The position numbers and the translations under genes were made by a program. 64,000 nt of DNA from Clonostachys chloroleuca (lineage: Eukaryota > Ascomycota > Sordariomycetes > Hypocreales > Bionectriaceae), in assembly GCA_037952775.1 (NCBI GenBank), contig JBANAY010000003.1, forward strand, positions 11,222,001-11,286,000. The letters are read 5' to 3'. This document shows positions 11,765-24,496 of the stretch, piece after piece; the stretch's first letter is position 1; every line of letters starts with the position of its first letter. The notes beneath the pieces were generated by a model that was given only the letters and a program-made list of their open reading frames with translations, did not search any database and was not told the origin of the DNA.

Positions 11765-14462
11765 CGTGCCAGGGGTCTGGATCAACGGACTGAGACTTCA
11801 GGGTTGAGTGAGACTGTTTGGCCGTCGGTAGGTGGCAGATAGAGGTAATCTGCCGTGAGCCGGTGCAGGTGGCTTGATGAATAGGGAATTGTTCTGGAAC
11901 TTTTTCGAAGGATGGAGACCAACAAGGGCTATCTGACCCGACCTGCTACGTAGCATACCGAGCCCGCATCGCATGGCAATCAATAATGATTGGACTGGGT
12001 TCCCACTGTGGCTTGCATTTACGAATGGCACAAGCAAAAACGTACATATTATTGCCATTCTCTTGCTAGTGCAATTGATTATTCTCAGGCGTGTGGGCTG
12101 TGGCTCTTCGGCGACCTCAGATGGCCAATGAGCTTGCTACTCCAGCTATGTGCCTATATTTAAGCTATTAATGCCAATGTGATGTCTGTGGCAAAGCGGG
12201 AGCCACTCACTAGCCACCTTGCTTGTGAGATTCATGTCACGTAGCGTTGACCATCTGGAGATGGCCGGGATGCGTGTGGCGCCGGGATTGTGATCGGATC
12301 ATGCCTTTCATCCACTGCATGGCACTTTGTTCACGCTCGCGAGATCGTTATGCCTCGTGTTGAGCCTCAAGACTAAACATAGCGGTGATGGACTTTTGTC
12401 TTCTTTTTCCAATGATGGCAACAATTGATGGCCTGCAAGCACAGAGCCTCCGGCGCCAGCAGGGGTGAACGGCAAGATATCGTGAAAACAGATACGATAT
12501 GCTCCAAAATTAGATATTCGCCATTCATCACGAATGGAATCTCGCCATCATTGCCGTCGAGTGTTGTCTTTGAGCCTCGCGATGCTCGACTGCGAGGCTT
12601 GGGGATCTTGCCCTATACAGGCTGCGCCAAGCTCGCCTGCAGTATCCTAGATCTCAGAAGAGCCTCGATCTGGACGGTCCTACCTACATACACATGTGCC
12701 AATGCGGCTATGCACTTCCAAAACGGCCCCAAGCTGAGACGCCATATGGCCCTGGCGCGATTGACGTAGATCACTGGCCAATGCAGCCGTCGTGTGGTAG
12801 GTGCGTGCATGACTGGATGCCCTCTAAGACGACACAGAATTTTGGGTTCCGCCCCAACAGGTCCGGGAGAGCCTCCCGAATCCTGGATCCACCTTACAAC
12901 GTTACTACGTAGTATTAGATTTTGCCGGTTTGCTGTCAAGGGATGTGGGATGTGAGTGGAATGGCCTCTGGCCTGGCCCAATGAACGCATCAAATTCGAG
13001 ACACCAAGACCGAAGATCAACTCTAACCGGCAGATGGATCCAAGATGGCGGGACTCAATCAATGGCAGCTCTCGAGGTCTTATTCTAATCGGCTGAAGGT
13101 TCGATTGTGGTGGTGGTTGTTTTTGCGAATCGTTGATTGAAGAATTTCACTTTCATCACCTCCGCCTTTTCGATGGTCGATACTGAACGGTATGCGTCAG
13201 ACCGCGGATGGAACATCGTCTCACACACAAGAAGCCAGGGTGAGTCTCATCATTGTTGCAAAGCGAGATGCTTCTCTCGATGCTTCGTTCCCTCTGCAGC
13301 GACTTTGGTGGGATGTCCATCCCATCATCGGATACACGATTATGCACCGGGGATGATGCAATGCATGGGTATATCTGAGATTCCGGAGTCGCCGTATGCC
13401 AGTTCTAATCTTGCTCAGTTGTGGGCTGCAGGGCTGAGGCTGAGTCGCAAGGCCAGGCCCGCATATACCATTTGGCGGGATATTGGCTTCGGCCCCCCTG
13501 CCTGGGAGCCGTGAGTAATGTGTTATGTGATGTGCCTGGAGCACAGGTAGCGGCTTTTAGCGCCGGCGGCTGCTCTGGCTGTAGGCCTATTCATGTAACG
13601 TCGGGAGGGTTGGGCTGGCGACCTGGTCATCTCTGCCCTTGAAAGATGTGTCCTGATAGGGCAGCTCCTATTTTGGACTCTCACCGCCGGGTGGGTGGTG
13701 CATGAGAATTTCTCTGCTGGGAATGACGGCAGACGACCTGGACGGACAATTCTCCCATCTCTTCTCGCATGACTCAATTGGGACGGCGATGCAAGAACTC
13801 GTGAGAGCATCTGAACCCATGGGGTGGGGAGAAGTGTTGGCGTCACTTTCCACATTGGGCCAGCTACCTGTCTGCCAATGCAGGCAGACTCAGTTCTGCA
13901 TCACTAGTGCCCGACTTTTTGCACCGTAACACCCTCAGTTCTGGTCCCAGCAGGTCGGCGACCTGTAGGTGACGACCCCTTCGCTGCTCGTGGGGCTATG
14001 CCTGAGTGTAGGGCTAATACCCACTGTGATAAAGCAAGGGAACAAGCGAAGTGCTGGGGTAAGATGCCAAGCTCGAGCCAGATACGTACCTCCCATCAAC
14101 ACATCTACTACAGCCACGCGATGGCGGCGGTGGGTTGGCCTTCGTTGCTAAAAGTATGCAACTCGGTGGGGACGTCAGCCCGGGGACTGTCCAGCCGCGC
14201 CGCCGCAAAGACTATCAACAGCCTGGAAGCTGAATAGAAGCTTTGCAGACGCCAAGTATAATATGAACTTGTCGTCCCCTACTCTTGACGTAACCGCCAT
14301 CAATCGTACCGTAGTTCTCTTTAACCGCGTCCCAAGACAAGGCTTAGACGCCAGCGACGGATCCTCAGATTTATAAGATCATTGCTGGGACCCGACCTTA
14401 CCAATCGCCTGGACTCTCTCTACCATCCCCCCTCCTCTTTTCTCGAGCTTTTTTTTTGTGAG
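11765..14462. other. 2.7-kb stretch without a supported gene
   Basis: Only short frames on both strands, without homology, signal peptide or usable splice pattern. No tRNA, repeat array or transposon end is seen. It separates the divergent acetyltransferase and Zn2Cys6 genes, so it may contain their promoters. Confidence 0.45.
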
Positions 14463-15534
14463 ATGTATGGACTGGGAATTGACCCTTTCTTTCCCCGTAT
14501 CTCTTGCTGGATGGCCTCGTTAACCAATTGCTCTACAGGGCCAATTCCGAGGCAGTCAGTCGGGCAGGAACCTCGACTTTCGCCCTCAAGAATCGACCAC
14601 GAGCCACTCGGGCGATTGTGAAGAAGGTCCGCACTGGATGCATTACCTGTGAGTGAACCACCTCATTGCTCACACAAGTTTTCTCTTCCGTTGCATCCTG
14701 ACACCAATTAGGCAAGCGGAGGCATGTGAAATGCGACGAGCAAAAGCCCGCCTGCCAACGGTGCATCAAATGGGGAGGCCAGTGCGAGGGCTACCAGAAG
14801 CGACCCGAATCGGCTGCAGCGAGCGAAAACCAGGAATCGGAAGCCCAGAGCTCAGCGAGCGAAGAAACGAGTCCCCGAATCCCCACATCACCCGAATCCG
14901 AGGGTCAGCTGCCTTCTTGGTACCCCGCCATGATGGCTGAGAGCAGGAGGCTTCTGTATCTCAGAAATCACACCGTTGTCCCCATGGAACCTGGATCATC
15001 GCCGGCTTCGATGACCACCCCCCAATGGCGGGTACCCAGGGACAGCAGGATGTTTTCTGGAGCACAACCGTCCCGCTGATGCTTCGAACCAACGGATCGG
15101 TCTGGGCCGCCAATGTGGCGATCCATGCCCTGATCGAGTCCCTGAGGTCGAATATGACGGGCGCTTTCACAGAGGAGGGTCGCAATGCTTACAGTCGGGC
15201 ACTGAGGCATCACGGCTCCGCTCTGGCTGAGCTGAGGAATGAAGCGATGGGCAGCGGCGATCTGGAATCGGCCACCGTCTGCTGCTTGTTCTTCGTCGTT
15301 TTCGAGATGCTTCACGGAGATGAGGTTGCGGCAAGGACGCACATCTACAATGGGTGCAGAATGATTGACGAGCTGCAGAGGAGCCGGGGGCTTCGACCGG
15401 TGCGGCCTACCGTTGAGAACGCGATGCTCTGGGAGCTACAGAAGTCGATACGGTTTTTGATGCTGCAGACACACGGTGCCAATCACGGACAGGAGCTCGA
15501 GATGTTGGGTAGCGCTGGACCTTCAATTTTTTAG
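14463..15534 (+). CDS. Zn(II)2Cys6 transcription factor, short, one frame break
   Basis: Fungal binuclear-zinc regulator acting in the nucleus. The DNA-binding motif spans an intron (14649-14711): GCITC ends exon 1, then KRRHVKC begins exon 2. The six cysteines have spacing C-x2-C-x6-C-x6-C-x2-C-x6-C. A polar S/E/P-rich linker follows, then a helical middle region (VFWSTTVPLML..., LESATVCCLFFVVFEMLHG) typical of this family. A frame break lies at the C6 run 15018-15023, where one additional C restores a continuous protein. The protein ends after about 330 residues, shorter than usual for such factors, so C-terminal truncation is possible. The 5' end is unresolved: no ATG lies in frame directly upstream of the zinc motif. 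The ATG at 14463 would work only with another splice or one extra base. Confidence 0.7.
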
Positions 15535-16078
15535 ATCCCATTGTAAATGCGTGGATTGGATGTGTTATGTTTTGGATGCATATAGTTGATTTAGCTTAGC
15601 GGGGAAAATTACTTTTATAATACATAATAACTACGGAAACCTCATTGGCCAATTGCGCAAACTTCGTGGGAGGAAATGGCAGTTGCGAGCAGATACGTCA
15701 CTGAGGCCGACCAAGATGCACCTTCCTCATGGGAAGCTAGCGAGCCGTTGAGTCTAATAACGGGAAGGAAGGAACCTGTTCTCACTGATTGGCCTGGGCT
15801 CTTGGTTGCTGTCGGTGGGCAGGTACTTTGGTTCCGGGAGTCGGCAATACCACACTACCTCACCTTATCCAAGTTGGCCTCAAGCCCCAGCTGAGAAAAT
15901 TTAGTGGGCTGGTGGGGTAGTGAGCAAGCTGGAGGCGAGGCGAGGGGCAGTACCAACGCCGCTGGTGGGAAGCGGGTCGGTGTGCTGTCACTGCCACCAC
16001 CGCCACCACCACCACTAAAAACGTCACATACAAGCCCTCCACCTCCAAAAGTCGTACCCAAGGGCTTCAACGCACAAC
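15535..16078. other. Intergenic stretch upstream of PSF2
   Basis: AT-rich after the regulator stop, then a pyrimidine/CCA-rich segment (15975-16050) directly before the PSF2 start, probably its promoter and leader. No gene is seen. Confidence 0.45.
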
Positions 16079-16926
16079 ATGGCGCTCCCTCTCCCCCAGG
16101 GCTGGTCCCTTCCGAAGTAGCATTCCTGTGCGAAATGGAGCACGTCACAATCGTTCCCAGGCAAAGACTCGAAAGTATTGAGCTCCTCTCGGTAAGCACG
16201 CGTGCCCCTCCTCCCCTGACACGCCGAACGAACGCGCTCCAACGCCAGAGAACCTCCATATCAAGACTCACACGCTCCTCGATGTAGGGTGCCACGCCCT
16301 CCCTCCGGCCCCCTCGCCGGGAGAACATCCCCCTCTGGCTGGCCCTGCTGCTCAAGAAGCAGCGCCGTGCCAACATCCTGCCGCCGCCCTGGCTGCACGT
16401 CGACTCCCTCCGCGACCTGATCCATCACGAGACCGTCACCGACCCCACGGGCTGGTCCCTACCGCCACCGCCCCCCGTCCAAGCCGACGGCAGAGGAAAC
16501 GCGCGCAGGCTCAACTCGGACGCGACCACCGTCCTGTCCCCGCCCTTCCTCCCCTCGTGCACGTCCAGCGCGCCCGCGGGGGCCTTGCCGTACCACTGGT
16601 TCGAGTTCGCCGAGATGCTGCTCGCCCACGCCAGCGACGACGTCCCCTCCGCGTCCGACGTCCGCTCGCTCCTGCGCGACCTGCAGGAGGTCCGCGCCGC
16701 CAAGATGAGGACCAGCATAGCCGGGCTCGAGAGCGGCGTCGACGGCGTCATGAGCCTGCTGGGAGTCGGGGCCATGGAGCTCTCCGAGAGTCGCGGGTTC
16801 GTCACGGGCGTGGTCGAGGGCGTGCGAAAGCTGGGGGCCAGCGCGGAGGCTTCGCGGCGGGAGGAGGAGGAGGAGCGTGGCGGTGCTGATGACGATGAGC
16901 CGAGCGATGATGACATGGGGATCTGA
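16079..16926 (+). CDS. PSF2: DNA replication complex GINS protein Psf2, one frame break
   Basis: Subunit of the GINS tetramer, which joins Cdc45 and Mcm2-7 in the replicative helicase. Exons 16079-16191 and 16288-16926 (intron 16192-16287, GTAAGC..TAG) give about 250 residues, the expected size. Family features: MALPLP start, then [20 protein letters not shown], then the [19 protein letters not shown] segment and a W-L-x-V-D-x-L region, all diagnostic for Psf2. The C-terminal tail is acidic ([14 protein letters not shown]). The frame from the ATG runs into a stop at codon 14. Adding one C to the C5 run 16093-16097 restores the family sequence. Psf2 is essential in studied eukaryotes, so this break is almost certainly a sequencing error. 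Confidence 0.93.
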
Positions 16927-17606
16927 GCAAAAACAGTAAGCTGTTCCCGCTCTCACTCTCTCTGTGTGAGACCGGAAAAATCTTGCGCTCTGGCCATATG
17001 CTACGTGTGATGCCGAGAAATGGTCATCCGCATTTAATTAATGGGAAGTGTTCAGGGTCGCGGCATTCGATTGCCTAACATGGCCCCCTCACCGATGCCA
17101 CCTGCACAACCGACTTGAGCCGCCTCTGGTGGATCATCTTGAGAGATGCTTATTCCGGTATTTGGATAGAAAAGAGTCATTTGTGTGGACCATGTGGCCT
17201 TGGTATGCGCCGCTCATCGAGTGCCTGAAATATGCTGAGCAAAAATAACCCAACATAGCATGAACGCTCCTACATCAGGGGCAAGACTCACATCCCACCT
17301 ACGCCTGCCCCAGCTTCTAGTCCGACTTGGAGGCTGTGTCGTGTTTTAATGAAAGACATCACAACCGAAAGCCCGCAGAACGTCTCCTGAAATACGGAGG
17401 CGGCTCCAACTCATAGAGACATATTCACGATGCAAAGCTGGAAGGCGAGAGACCATAGCTTTAACATAAGACTACCAGTGTATTAATGTTGTCAACCAAT
17501 GTTTTAGTCTAAACCCATCTATACAAGAAACAACGCGCGCGCGCTCTAATATGAAAACGAACGCCCCCGACGTCATTGAAATCAATATACCTTCATCATC
17601 AAATCA
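16927..17606. other. Convergent intergenic stretch
   Basis: Between the PSF2 stop and the sulfate permease stop. It contains a short GC-alternating run at about 17534-17543. No supported gene. Confidence 0.45.
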
Positions 17607-20085
17607 TTAGTCGGACTCCGTTACCGGTCCAGGTCTTGCATCTCTGTTCATGGCATCCCTCACTGCAGATTTCACAGCTGTGTGGAGATCCGCATGGAAG
17701 AAAGGGCGGTCAACCCCATGCACGGCGGCCATTTTCTGCTTCTCCTGAGGCTGACTGGGAGTAATTGTGTTATAATTTGTAGAAGCGACCGTTGGCGCAA
17801 TCGTCTCGGTCTCCTTGTCAGTGTGTGAGGTCTCATTCGCCTCGAGGTCGGTCTTGGGACGGCTTTCATTCAGCTCTGGATCCAGCGCGGCGGCAATGGT
17901 ATACGCCGGCTGCCAGCAGGCAATGGCGTCGCTCTTCTGGGAGGAGGGATACCCAAATCCAGACGCCGTGAGAGCGCGACGGGTCCAGCGGTTATGGACG
18001 TTGGCAAAGTGCAGTTCCACCGAGTCGGGGGAGCAGTACCTGTCGAGGGAGGCGCGTAGATCAACCAGACCCTGGACCGACGTGACGTCGAGATTATTGA
18101 CTGATGAGAAATCCAAGACTACTGCATGCAGGAATGGAAGGTCTGCGCTCTTGTGCGTCTTTGGCCCTGGGTCATTCCAGAGCCGGTCCGACTTTTTCTC
18201 GAAATGCTCTTCCGATGTGCGCTGTGTGGTGGCCTCAACGTACTCGAGGATTTGGCGGATGTGGAGCGCCTGGTTGGTATAATTGAAGCCCTCAATAAAG
18301 CGGTAGATGATCACGCCAGGGTAAGGTGTTTCAAGCTTGATATTAGAGTTGGACGCATCGTTCCGACTCAGTGGCAGATATAATTCGCGCTCTTCGTTAC
18401 TGCCGCTGAGACAAGCATCCTTGTTATCGGATGACTCTTGGCCCGTTGCAGTGTTGTTGTTCTTACCGACGACTTCCTGAGCAGTCGTGCGGCCCAAGAA
18501 CTCCCCTTTCGTTCTGGACAGACGAATGAGCAGCATGACGAACGAGAGGGCAATGCCGACGTAGATTGAAGTCTCCAGAGACTCGAAAATAGCAAGTAAC
18601 ACGCAGATGACCCAAATGATCAGCTCAAGGGGGAGAGCTTCCAGTATTTGTACAAGTTCTTGGGAGGCGCGATGAGATTGCAGACTGCGTGGATGATGAG
18701 ACCAGCAAGTGCGGCATTGGGAATGTAGGCAAAGACGGACGTCAGGACGTACAGAGCAAGGACTAATATTCCAGCACTGAACAATCCAGCCAAAGGAGTC
18801 CTCACTCCGGCCTTGGAGAGAACAGCAGACGCGCCAAAGGAGCCAGTGCACACATAGCCTCCCACAAAGGGGCTGAACAGGTTGGCTGCTCCAAGGGCAA
18901 CGATCTCTTGCGAAGGGATGATGGTGTAACCGAACATTCTACCCATGGCTTTGGCGATGGCAATGTGCTCGATGACAAGGATGATAACAATGGCAGGTAG
19001 CTCAGAGAGAATGAGGACTAGCAAGTCAGGGTCCAAGTTAGGCACACTGGCCTGCTTGAAGCCCGCCTCAATGTGCCCGACAACCTTGAACTTGGGATTG
19101 TTTAGATCTTCAGTGCGATTGACGAGATAGCTGATCAAGGTGTAAAGGATCATGGTGAATGTCAACCTGAGCGACGAGATGAAAGACCACTGCCTCTTTC
19201 GAGCGGGTTGGCGCTTCTCCATCATGGCGCAGAAGTCGCGGATAGCAAAAAGCAACACAATAGAGGTGACTCCAATCGCGGCGTCGAGCCTGGCATTGGG
19301 AAGACCCTTCAACGTATTGATGATCACCTTGTAGGGAGCTTCGCGGGTGTTGATCCCCTTGATCCCGAGAGCGGTCGGGACTTGGGTGGACATGATGGTT
19401 ATACTGGCAGCAGTGACGAAGGCAGAGATGGGGATGTAGGGGATGAATTCAATGATCCAGCCGAGACGCAACAGGCCGATGAAGAGCATGATAGCTCCAG
19501 ATAGAAGGCTCAGTGCACGTGCGATTTCCTGGTTCTCGTACTTATTAGGCGCTGCCTCCTGGACATGCATGACGACCTGACCAACGAGTAGGGAACCCAC
19601 GGCAGTAGTCTAGGGTGACGATCAGTCTTAGTTTAGCTGTCAAAAGCTAGGTGGGAGAGGAGCAACTGGGTACGTACGCCAATAACAATATCCTTGGATG
19701 TTCCGAATATCCAGTACAATACAGCTCCGGTGAACGAGGTGTACAGCCCGTAAGCAGGGTCTAGCTGCGCCAGCACAGCGTATGCCATGGCTTGAGGAAT
19801 GACAACCATGCCAATTGTCAAGCCGGCAATGACGTCTCCCAGAAGCCAGCGAAGGCAGTACCTCCAGATCCACGAGGAGGATGGGAATAGGCTCTGTAGG
19901 TAGTGAATGGAACCATTTCGTGTAGGAGCGAGCTCCTTGATCCACTCGCCTACAGTAGGCTCCTGATCAAGAAAAATATCTGCTGGCTCGAGGACCTCCT
20001 GAGCGCGGGTGTTTAGATCAGGTGGGCGATCATCTGTCTTGGGACCCAGGACAAAATCGCGGATTTTGGATGCTTTAGAAACCAT
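17607..20085 (-). CDS. Sulfate permease (SulP/SLC26) with STAS domain, one frame break
   Basis: Plasma-membrane sulfate/anion transporter of about 803 residues. Start ATG at 20085 (MVSKASKIRDF). Intron 19610-19677 (GTACGT..TAG) restores frame as IGTTAVGSLLVGQVV. The N-terminal part has the SulP signature DVIAGLTIGMVVIPQAMAYA and LDPAYGLYTSF, followed by multiple hydrophobic helices. A cytoplasmic C-terminal STAS domain follows (LHAVVLDFSSVNNLDVTSVQGL). A frame break lies at the G5 run 18629-18633 (C5 on the coding strand). One more base restores KLSPLELIIWVICV inside the membrane domain. This fits the C/G-run pattern seen in five other genes here. The transported ion is inferred from the family. 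Confidence 0.92.
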
Positions 20086-21986
20086 GATGATCGATTGGTA
20101 GGGCTGATTGGCTGGCTGGGGTGAAATGCGAGGTAGCAATTGAAAGCAGAAAGCCGCCCATCAATGGCATCAATAAGGAGGATGCAACCAAAAATTGTTG
20201 AGGGTGGGTAAAAATAAAAATAATGGTATTGTCTGGTTAGGACAGGGCTTATATGATCTTATCCAAGTGCAATAAAAGAAATCGGTACACGCTAGCAAAA
20301 GCAGACCACTTGGACGTTTCATGACAATGGGCAGACTTCTCCCTAGGTGGTGGCGTCCAGGAGTTAATATAGAAAAGGGAGGGAGAAAATCATGGTGCCC
20401 CCCGGGGAACACAACGGCAGTCTGAAGGATATCGGAATGGGCCTGCATAGCTGTTGCCGTCGACCAGCAGGAACAGACAATGGGCCTCCCGATTCTGCAT
20501 AATCTGGGCCTAGTGCTATCTCTGTCCGACCTTTAATGAGTGTGTGGAGGGCACTAACAGTCTCCTACTGGGTCATGTCCCTCCCGCCCCTTCCTGTGGT
20601 TCAGATCGGGAGGCGCTTCCCCTCGCTTTGCCAGTCCACCACCGATTTCCCCAAGCCCCATCTCGCTTGGTCGGCGGCTGGGCAATCGCCGTTTATCTGC
20701 CTGCGGCCCCATCTTTACCTTTCCCAGCCAAGTTCCAGAGCAACTGGGTCGGGGTGGCGCCGCGCACAGTCCCTCTCCCCAGACGGCACTCGTCGGTCGT
20801 CGGTCGTCGGCCGTGGGTCCAAGCCCGGAGCCCAGAGCCCGGGCCGCATCACTCCACTTCTGCTCGGCCCCTGTCCGCCCACCGCCCGGATCTCGCAGTC
20901 TGCATCCATGTCTGGTTGCATCCATGTCTCCTCGAGTAGCATGAAAAAATTGTGCCCAACAGCGGTGTGCCCATGCATGTGTGTATCCTTATCGCCTCAG
21001 CACTCCCATGGCACCGGTCTCGGCTGGAACCTTTTGCGAGCTGCATGGTATGTAGCGGACTTTTCTACCCACCCGATTTCTATTCTTCTAGAGCATGTTC
21101 TACGTTGTGTCTCAACAGTCGCGTCTCCGAAAAACAAGATACGTATGTACTTGTCCGCCAAACAATCCCAGATTAACTACCATAAGAATCCGGTAATCTT
21201 CTTATGCTGGCTAAGACCTAGGCGGCGGTGATCCTAATACGAACCGTTGGTAAGGTTGTTGAATAAGTCTATTAACCCTGTTGGCCAAGCTTTATCTGTC
21301 ATCCCTGCGGCCACTGTTGGCCCCCAGAAAAATTAAGGAATGTCTGTTGTCGGCCCGCCGCTGGCTTCCGGCTCGGCTGGACCTTTTCTCTACTGCATGT
21401 AGCGTCTGGTGTCGCCTGTTTAGTGGATGCATTCCAGTCGCGACCTTAAATTCAACATGCTTAATTCTTGCGTCATCAAATGCCTGTGTACTGGAAAAGA
21501 ATAGAAAAACGAAATTGCGATTTACAAGGTCATCGAACCTGTCTCTAGGTGTGGTGTGTGTTGCTCCCTCCATGTTCAGGCACGTGGCGAGAAAGAGTCG
21601 TCATGCATTTGTCCATGTTTAGCCGCATCTGACGCAGTCTGGAATACAGGTTTGTGTATTTCCGCGGTGTTCCGTTTCATCGAACTAATTTTTTTTCTCT
21701 TTGTCCTACGTAGCACTCATACTAATCCCGAAGACTTGGTCATGCTCCCTTTGTGAATGACCTCAGCACTTTGCGCCCGCATCGTTGACGGCTCTCGGCG
21801 CCGCGCCTCGGCCAAAATTTAGTCGGTAAGATATACATGGATCAACCTCGACTCAATTCAACAGTGGGTTTTTAGGAATGGTCATTAGTCTACTCTCTCC
21901 GGGATAAGCATGTCCTCCGGCATCAAGCTAAAAGAGGAGGATAGGGCAGGACACGAGTATGGCTACTCATCTCGACCGTCGGGCTC
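20086..21986. other. 1.9-kb intergenic stretch
   Basis: Upstream of the sulfate permease and downstream of ALG9. It contains short direct repeats of a TCGTCGG heptamer (about 20788-20808). A 231-codon plus-strand frame exists but has no recognisable protein features. Probably permease promoter plus ALG9 3' region. Confidence 0.45.
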
Positions 21987-23994
21987 TTATCTTTTCCTCT
22001 TCAGTAGACAATGCCGACCCCATTTCCGCCTGAACTTATCAGGGATTGTGCTCAGCTCCGGAACCCATAGAGTTCGACCCAAGATGTGAGTGTTGGCGGC
22101 ATCTAGGAATGCTTCACAGCGGACAATCTCCCAGTCCTCATCGTTGGCAATGTAATCCGGCTCGTTGGGTGGCAGGGGGTCGGTCCGGAGGGGGTACTGG
22201 GTATCTACCATGAAGGTGCACATACGCTCCTCCACATATTTGGCCAAATCCTCCTCATTTCGATCGTTGAGTCCGTTCGTGGGGAGCCACGTGCCGCTCC
22301 AGAAGCCAAACCCAATTCGAGCTTCGGAGAACTCCCCGGGCAGGAGGCCACGGAACTCAGAGCGCACAAATTTGGCGTGCATCTCCCTCGGTAAAAAGTA
22401 TGATGAAGGGAATCGGTACCACTCCTTGCCGAAGCAAACCAAATCACCCTCCGAGCCTACAGCGCCTTTCCCGCCCTCGCCTCCCCACAGCGGCTCATAT
22501 ATCTTGAGCGGGGCGGAATAGGCGTCGTAGATGCCATAAATACGGGCCAGACCGATATCCAGCGAGAGAATGAACACAAGGCTCACGGCCGCAAGTTTCA
22601 GCTTTGCCGGCACCTTGCCGATAAGCGTCGACGGGTTAGAGTTACCAAACCAGGTTAAGATGATATGGAGTGAGAGTGACGCATTGAGAGCCAGGAAAGG
22701 GTACGCCGGATACATGAACCGTTCCTCCTTGTGCGGCTGCGCGGTAAAAATTGCCAGCCACATGTAGAATGGCGCAACGAACACAACGGTCCGCAATCCT
22801 GACTGGAAGCCTTGGGCCGACGGAGCCGCGAGTTTCTGGATAAGAAACAAAGGCAAAGCCAGAAGGGCCAGAATGAACCAGATGTTGAAATTTAGTGTTA
22901 GGTTCTTCAAGTAGAAGAACCATGGCTCCGTCCCGTACAACTCGGGACCTCCAGTGGATGAGAAAATGTTATATTTGACAATGTTCCAGGTGACAATGGC
23001 CGGTTTCTTGTAGAAGAACAAGTTCACGAAGAAATCCAGCGCCTACGTTCGTGTCAGTAAAAGAGTAAAACTACAGTTAGAAACCGAAGACAAAAAGGCT
23101 GGAAATCTTACCAATAGGAGCACGGCAGAAACAACGCCTCGGATTATTCTCATGAAAAAATCGAAACGGGATGCCTGGTCGCTGAACAGCATAAGAACAA
23201 ACTCCTCAATAACATAAGGAGCACACAGAGCAGCGGCGAATGGCCAACCCAGAATCCCGGCCATGGCGAACCAAAAGATGCCCTGGGCAGTCTTGAGGCC
23301 GCCCCGCCAGTTCATGAACGCAGCAGCTCCAAGCATGCACATATACATGGCAAAGCTAGAGGGCAGGAATGCCGTGCTCGCATGAAAGTTTCCAGGAGAT
23401 GTGACCATTGCGACGAGAAAGAAAACACCAATTCGGCCATTGATTGTCGAGCTGATTACCTGGTACAGGATCGTCTGACACAGAGCGCAGATAAAGGCAA
23501 GGACATATCGAACAAAGTAGAACTCGGCCAACTGATACTGTCAGTAGTCAGAACTCGGGGAAAGAAGGGCCTAAGGAGAGAGCGGACTTTGTTGGGGTGA
23601 GGTAGAATTCTTCTCAGATTTCCCGGGATTGCATATAAAGCGATGTAAAGCCAGCTTCGAATGGTAAAATCGGGAGAGTACTCCCATGTCTGCAAGCCGT
23701 AGCCATGGGACAGATAATGTGCGGGTTCCCAATAATTGAAGGTCTCGTCGCAATCCTGGATCGGTGCAAACACTGCCGAGACTAAATTCGCAATAGCAAA
23801 AATGTAGAGTGCTTTGATCGGTTCGATTGCGTATATACTGGGGCGCCTGGTAGCGAAATGGTGGGTTAGCCAATTGAAAGCCGACCGCATGGTCGTCGTT
23901 TGAGTTGAGCTGCCGCTGCTTACTTCTTCTTGGCGTGCGTGGCTTCCGGATGATGGAACTCCGGACGAGCCGTGTCATGTTCGTGGTCAGACAT
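21987..23994 (-). CDS. ALG9: Alpha-1,2-mannosyltransferase Alg9 (GT22)
   Basis: ER membrane enzyme that adds alpha-1,2-mannose from dolichyl-phosphate-mannose to the lipid-linked oligosaccharide for N-glycosylation. Four exons: 23994-23924, 23846-23588, 23537-23112 and 23042-21987. Introns at 23847-23923, 23538-23587 and 23043-23111 all have GT..AG ends, and the sum is 604 codons (603 residues) with no break. Diagnostic motifs are IQDCDETFNYWEPAHYL with the following GLQTWEYSPDF in the first luminal loop, and HKEERFMYP, the GT22 signature. Many hydrophobic helices are present. The start ATG at 23994 gives a short polar cytosolic tail ending in KKK before intron 1. It shares a 0.5-kb divergent promoter with NAF1. 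Confidence 0.95.
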
Positions 23995-24496
23995 GGCGAG
24001 CCGTCTTTGACTGAGGGTTGTGAGAGAGAGAAAGAAGGAAAACCATTTGTTGGGAATCCCACGTTTCTGAAGCTCCAATTATTACGTAGATGTGGGCACC
24101 TCAACGGTACCTGGGCTCGGTCAGCCCAAAACGGGGCTCGGTGAGGTGTTAAGCTAATGCATCATAGCCCCACTTAACGTCTTCTCACCTTGGCTTTTTT
24201 TTTCCAACTTGGTGTCGGATCGATTTCAGGGTCCTCCTGCGACAAACTTTTCCCTACCTTTCTACTTTTTTTGGAGACAAAATTTGTTTGACGACCTTCT
24301 TTCTCCTTTCTCATCAGTACCTGAATTACTTGATCCTCACTGAGAAGGATTTTATTTAAATTAAGATTTACATCGTCGACACCAAATCTACCTGCCATCT
24401 GTGGCAGAGCCATTGCTCGCCAGCGACAGACCCCTCCGCAACAACTTACATCCATCCATTGTCGACGATTGAACACCACACTGTCGCTCAGCAGCG
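23995..24496. promoter_or_regulatory. Divergent promoter region ALG9/NAF1
   Basis: A 502-bp spacer between two divergent starts must carry both promoters. It is pyrimidine/purine-tract rich near 24190-24310. No clear TATA box or named factor site was identified. Confidence 0.5.

Noticed and set aside
20536..21231. 231-codon plus-strand frame upstream of the sulfate permease
   Set aside because: No recognisable domain, biased Ser/Pro/Arg composition and no splice or start support.
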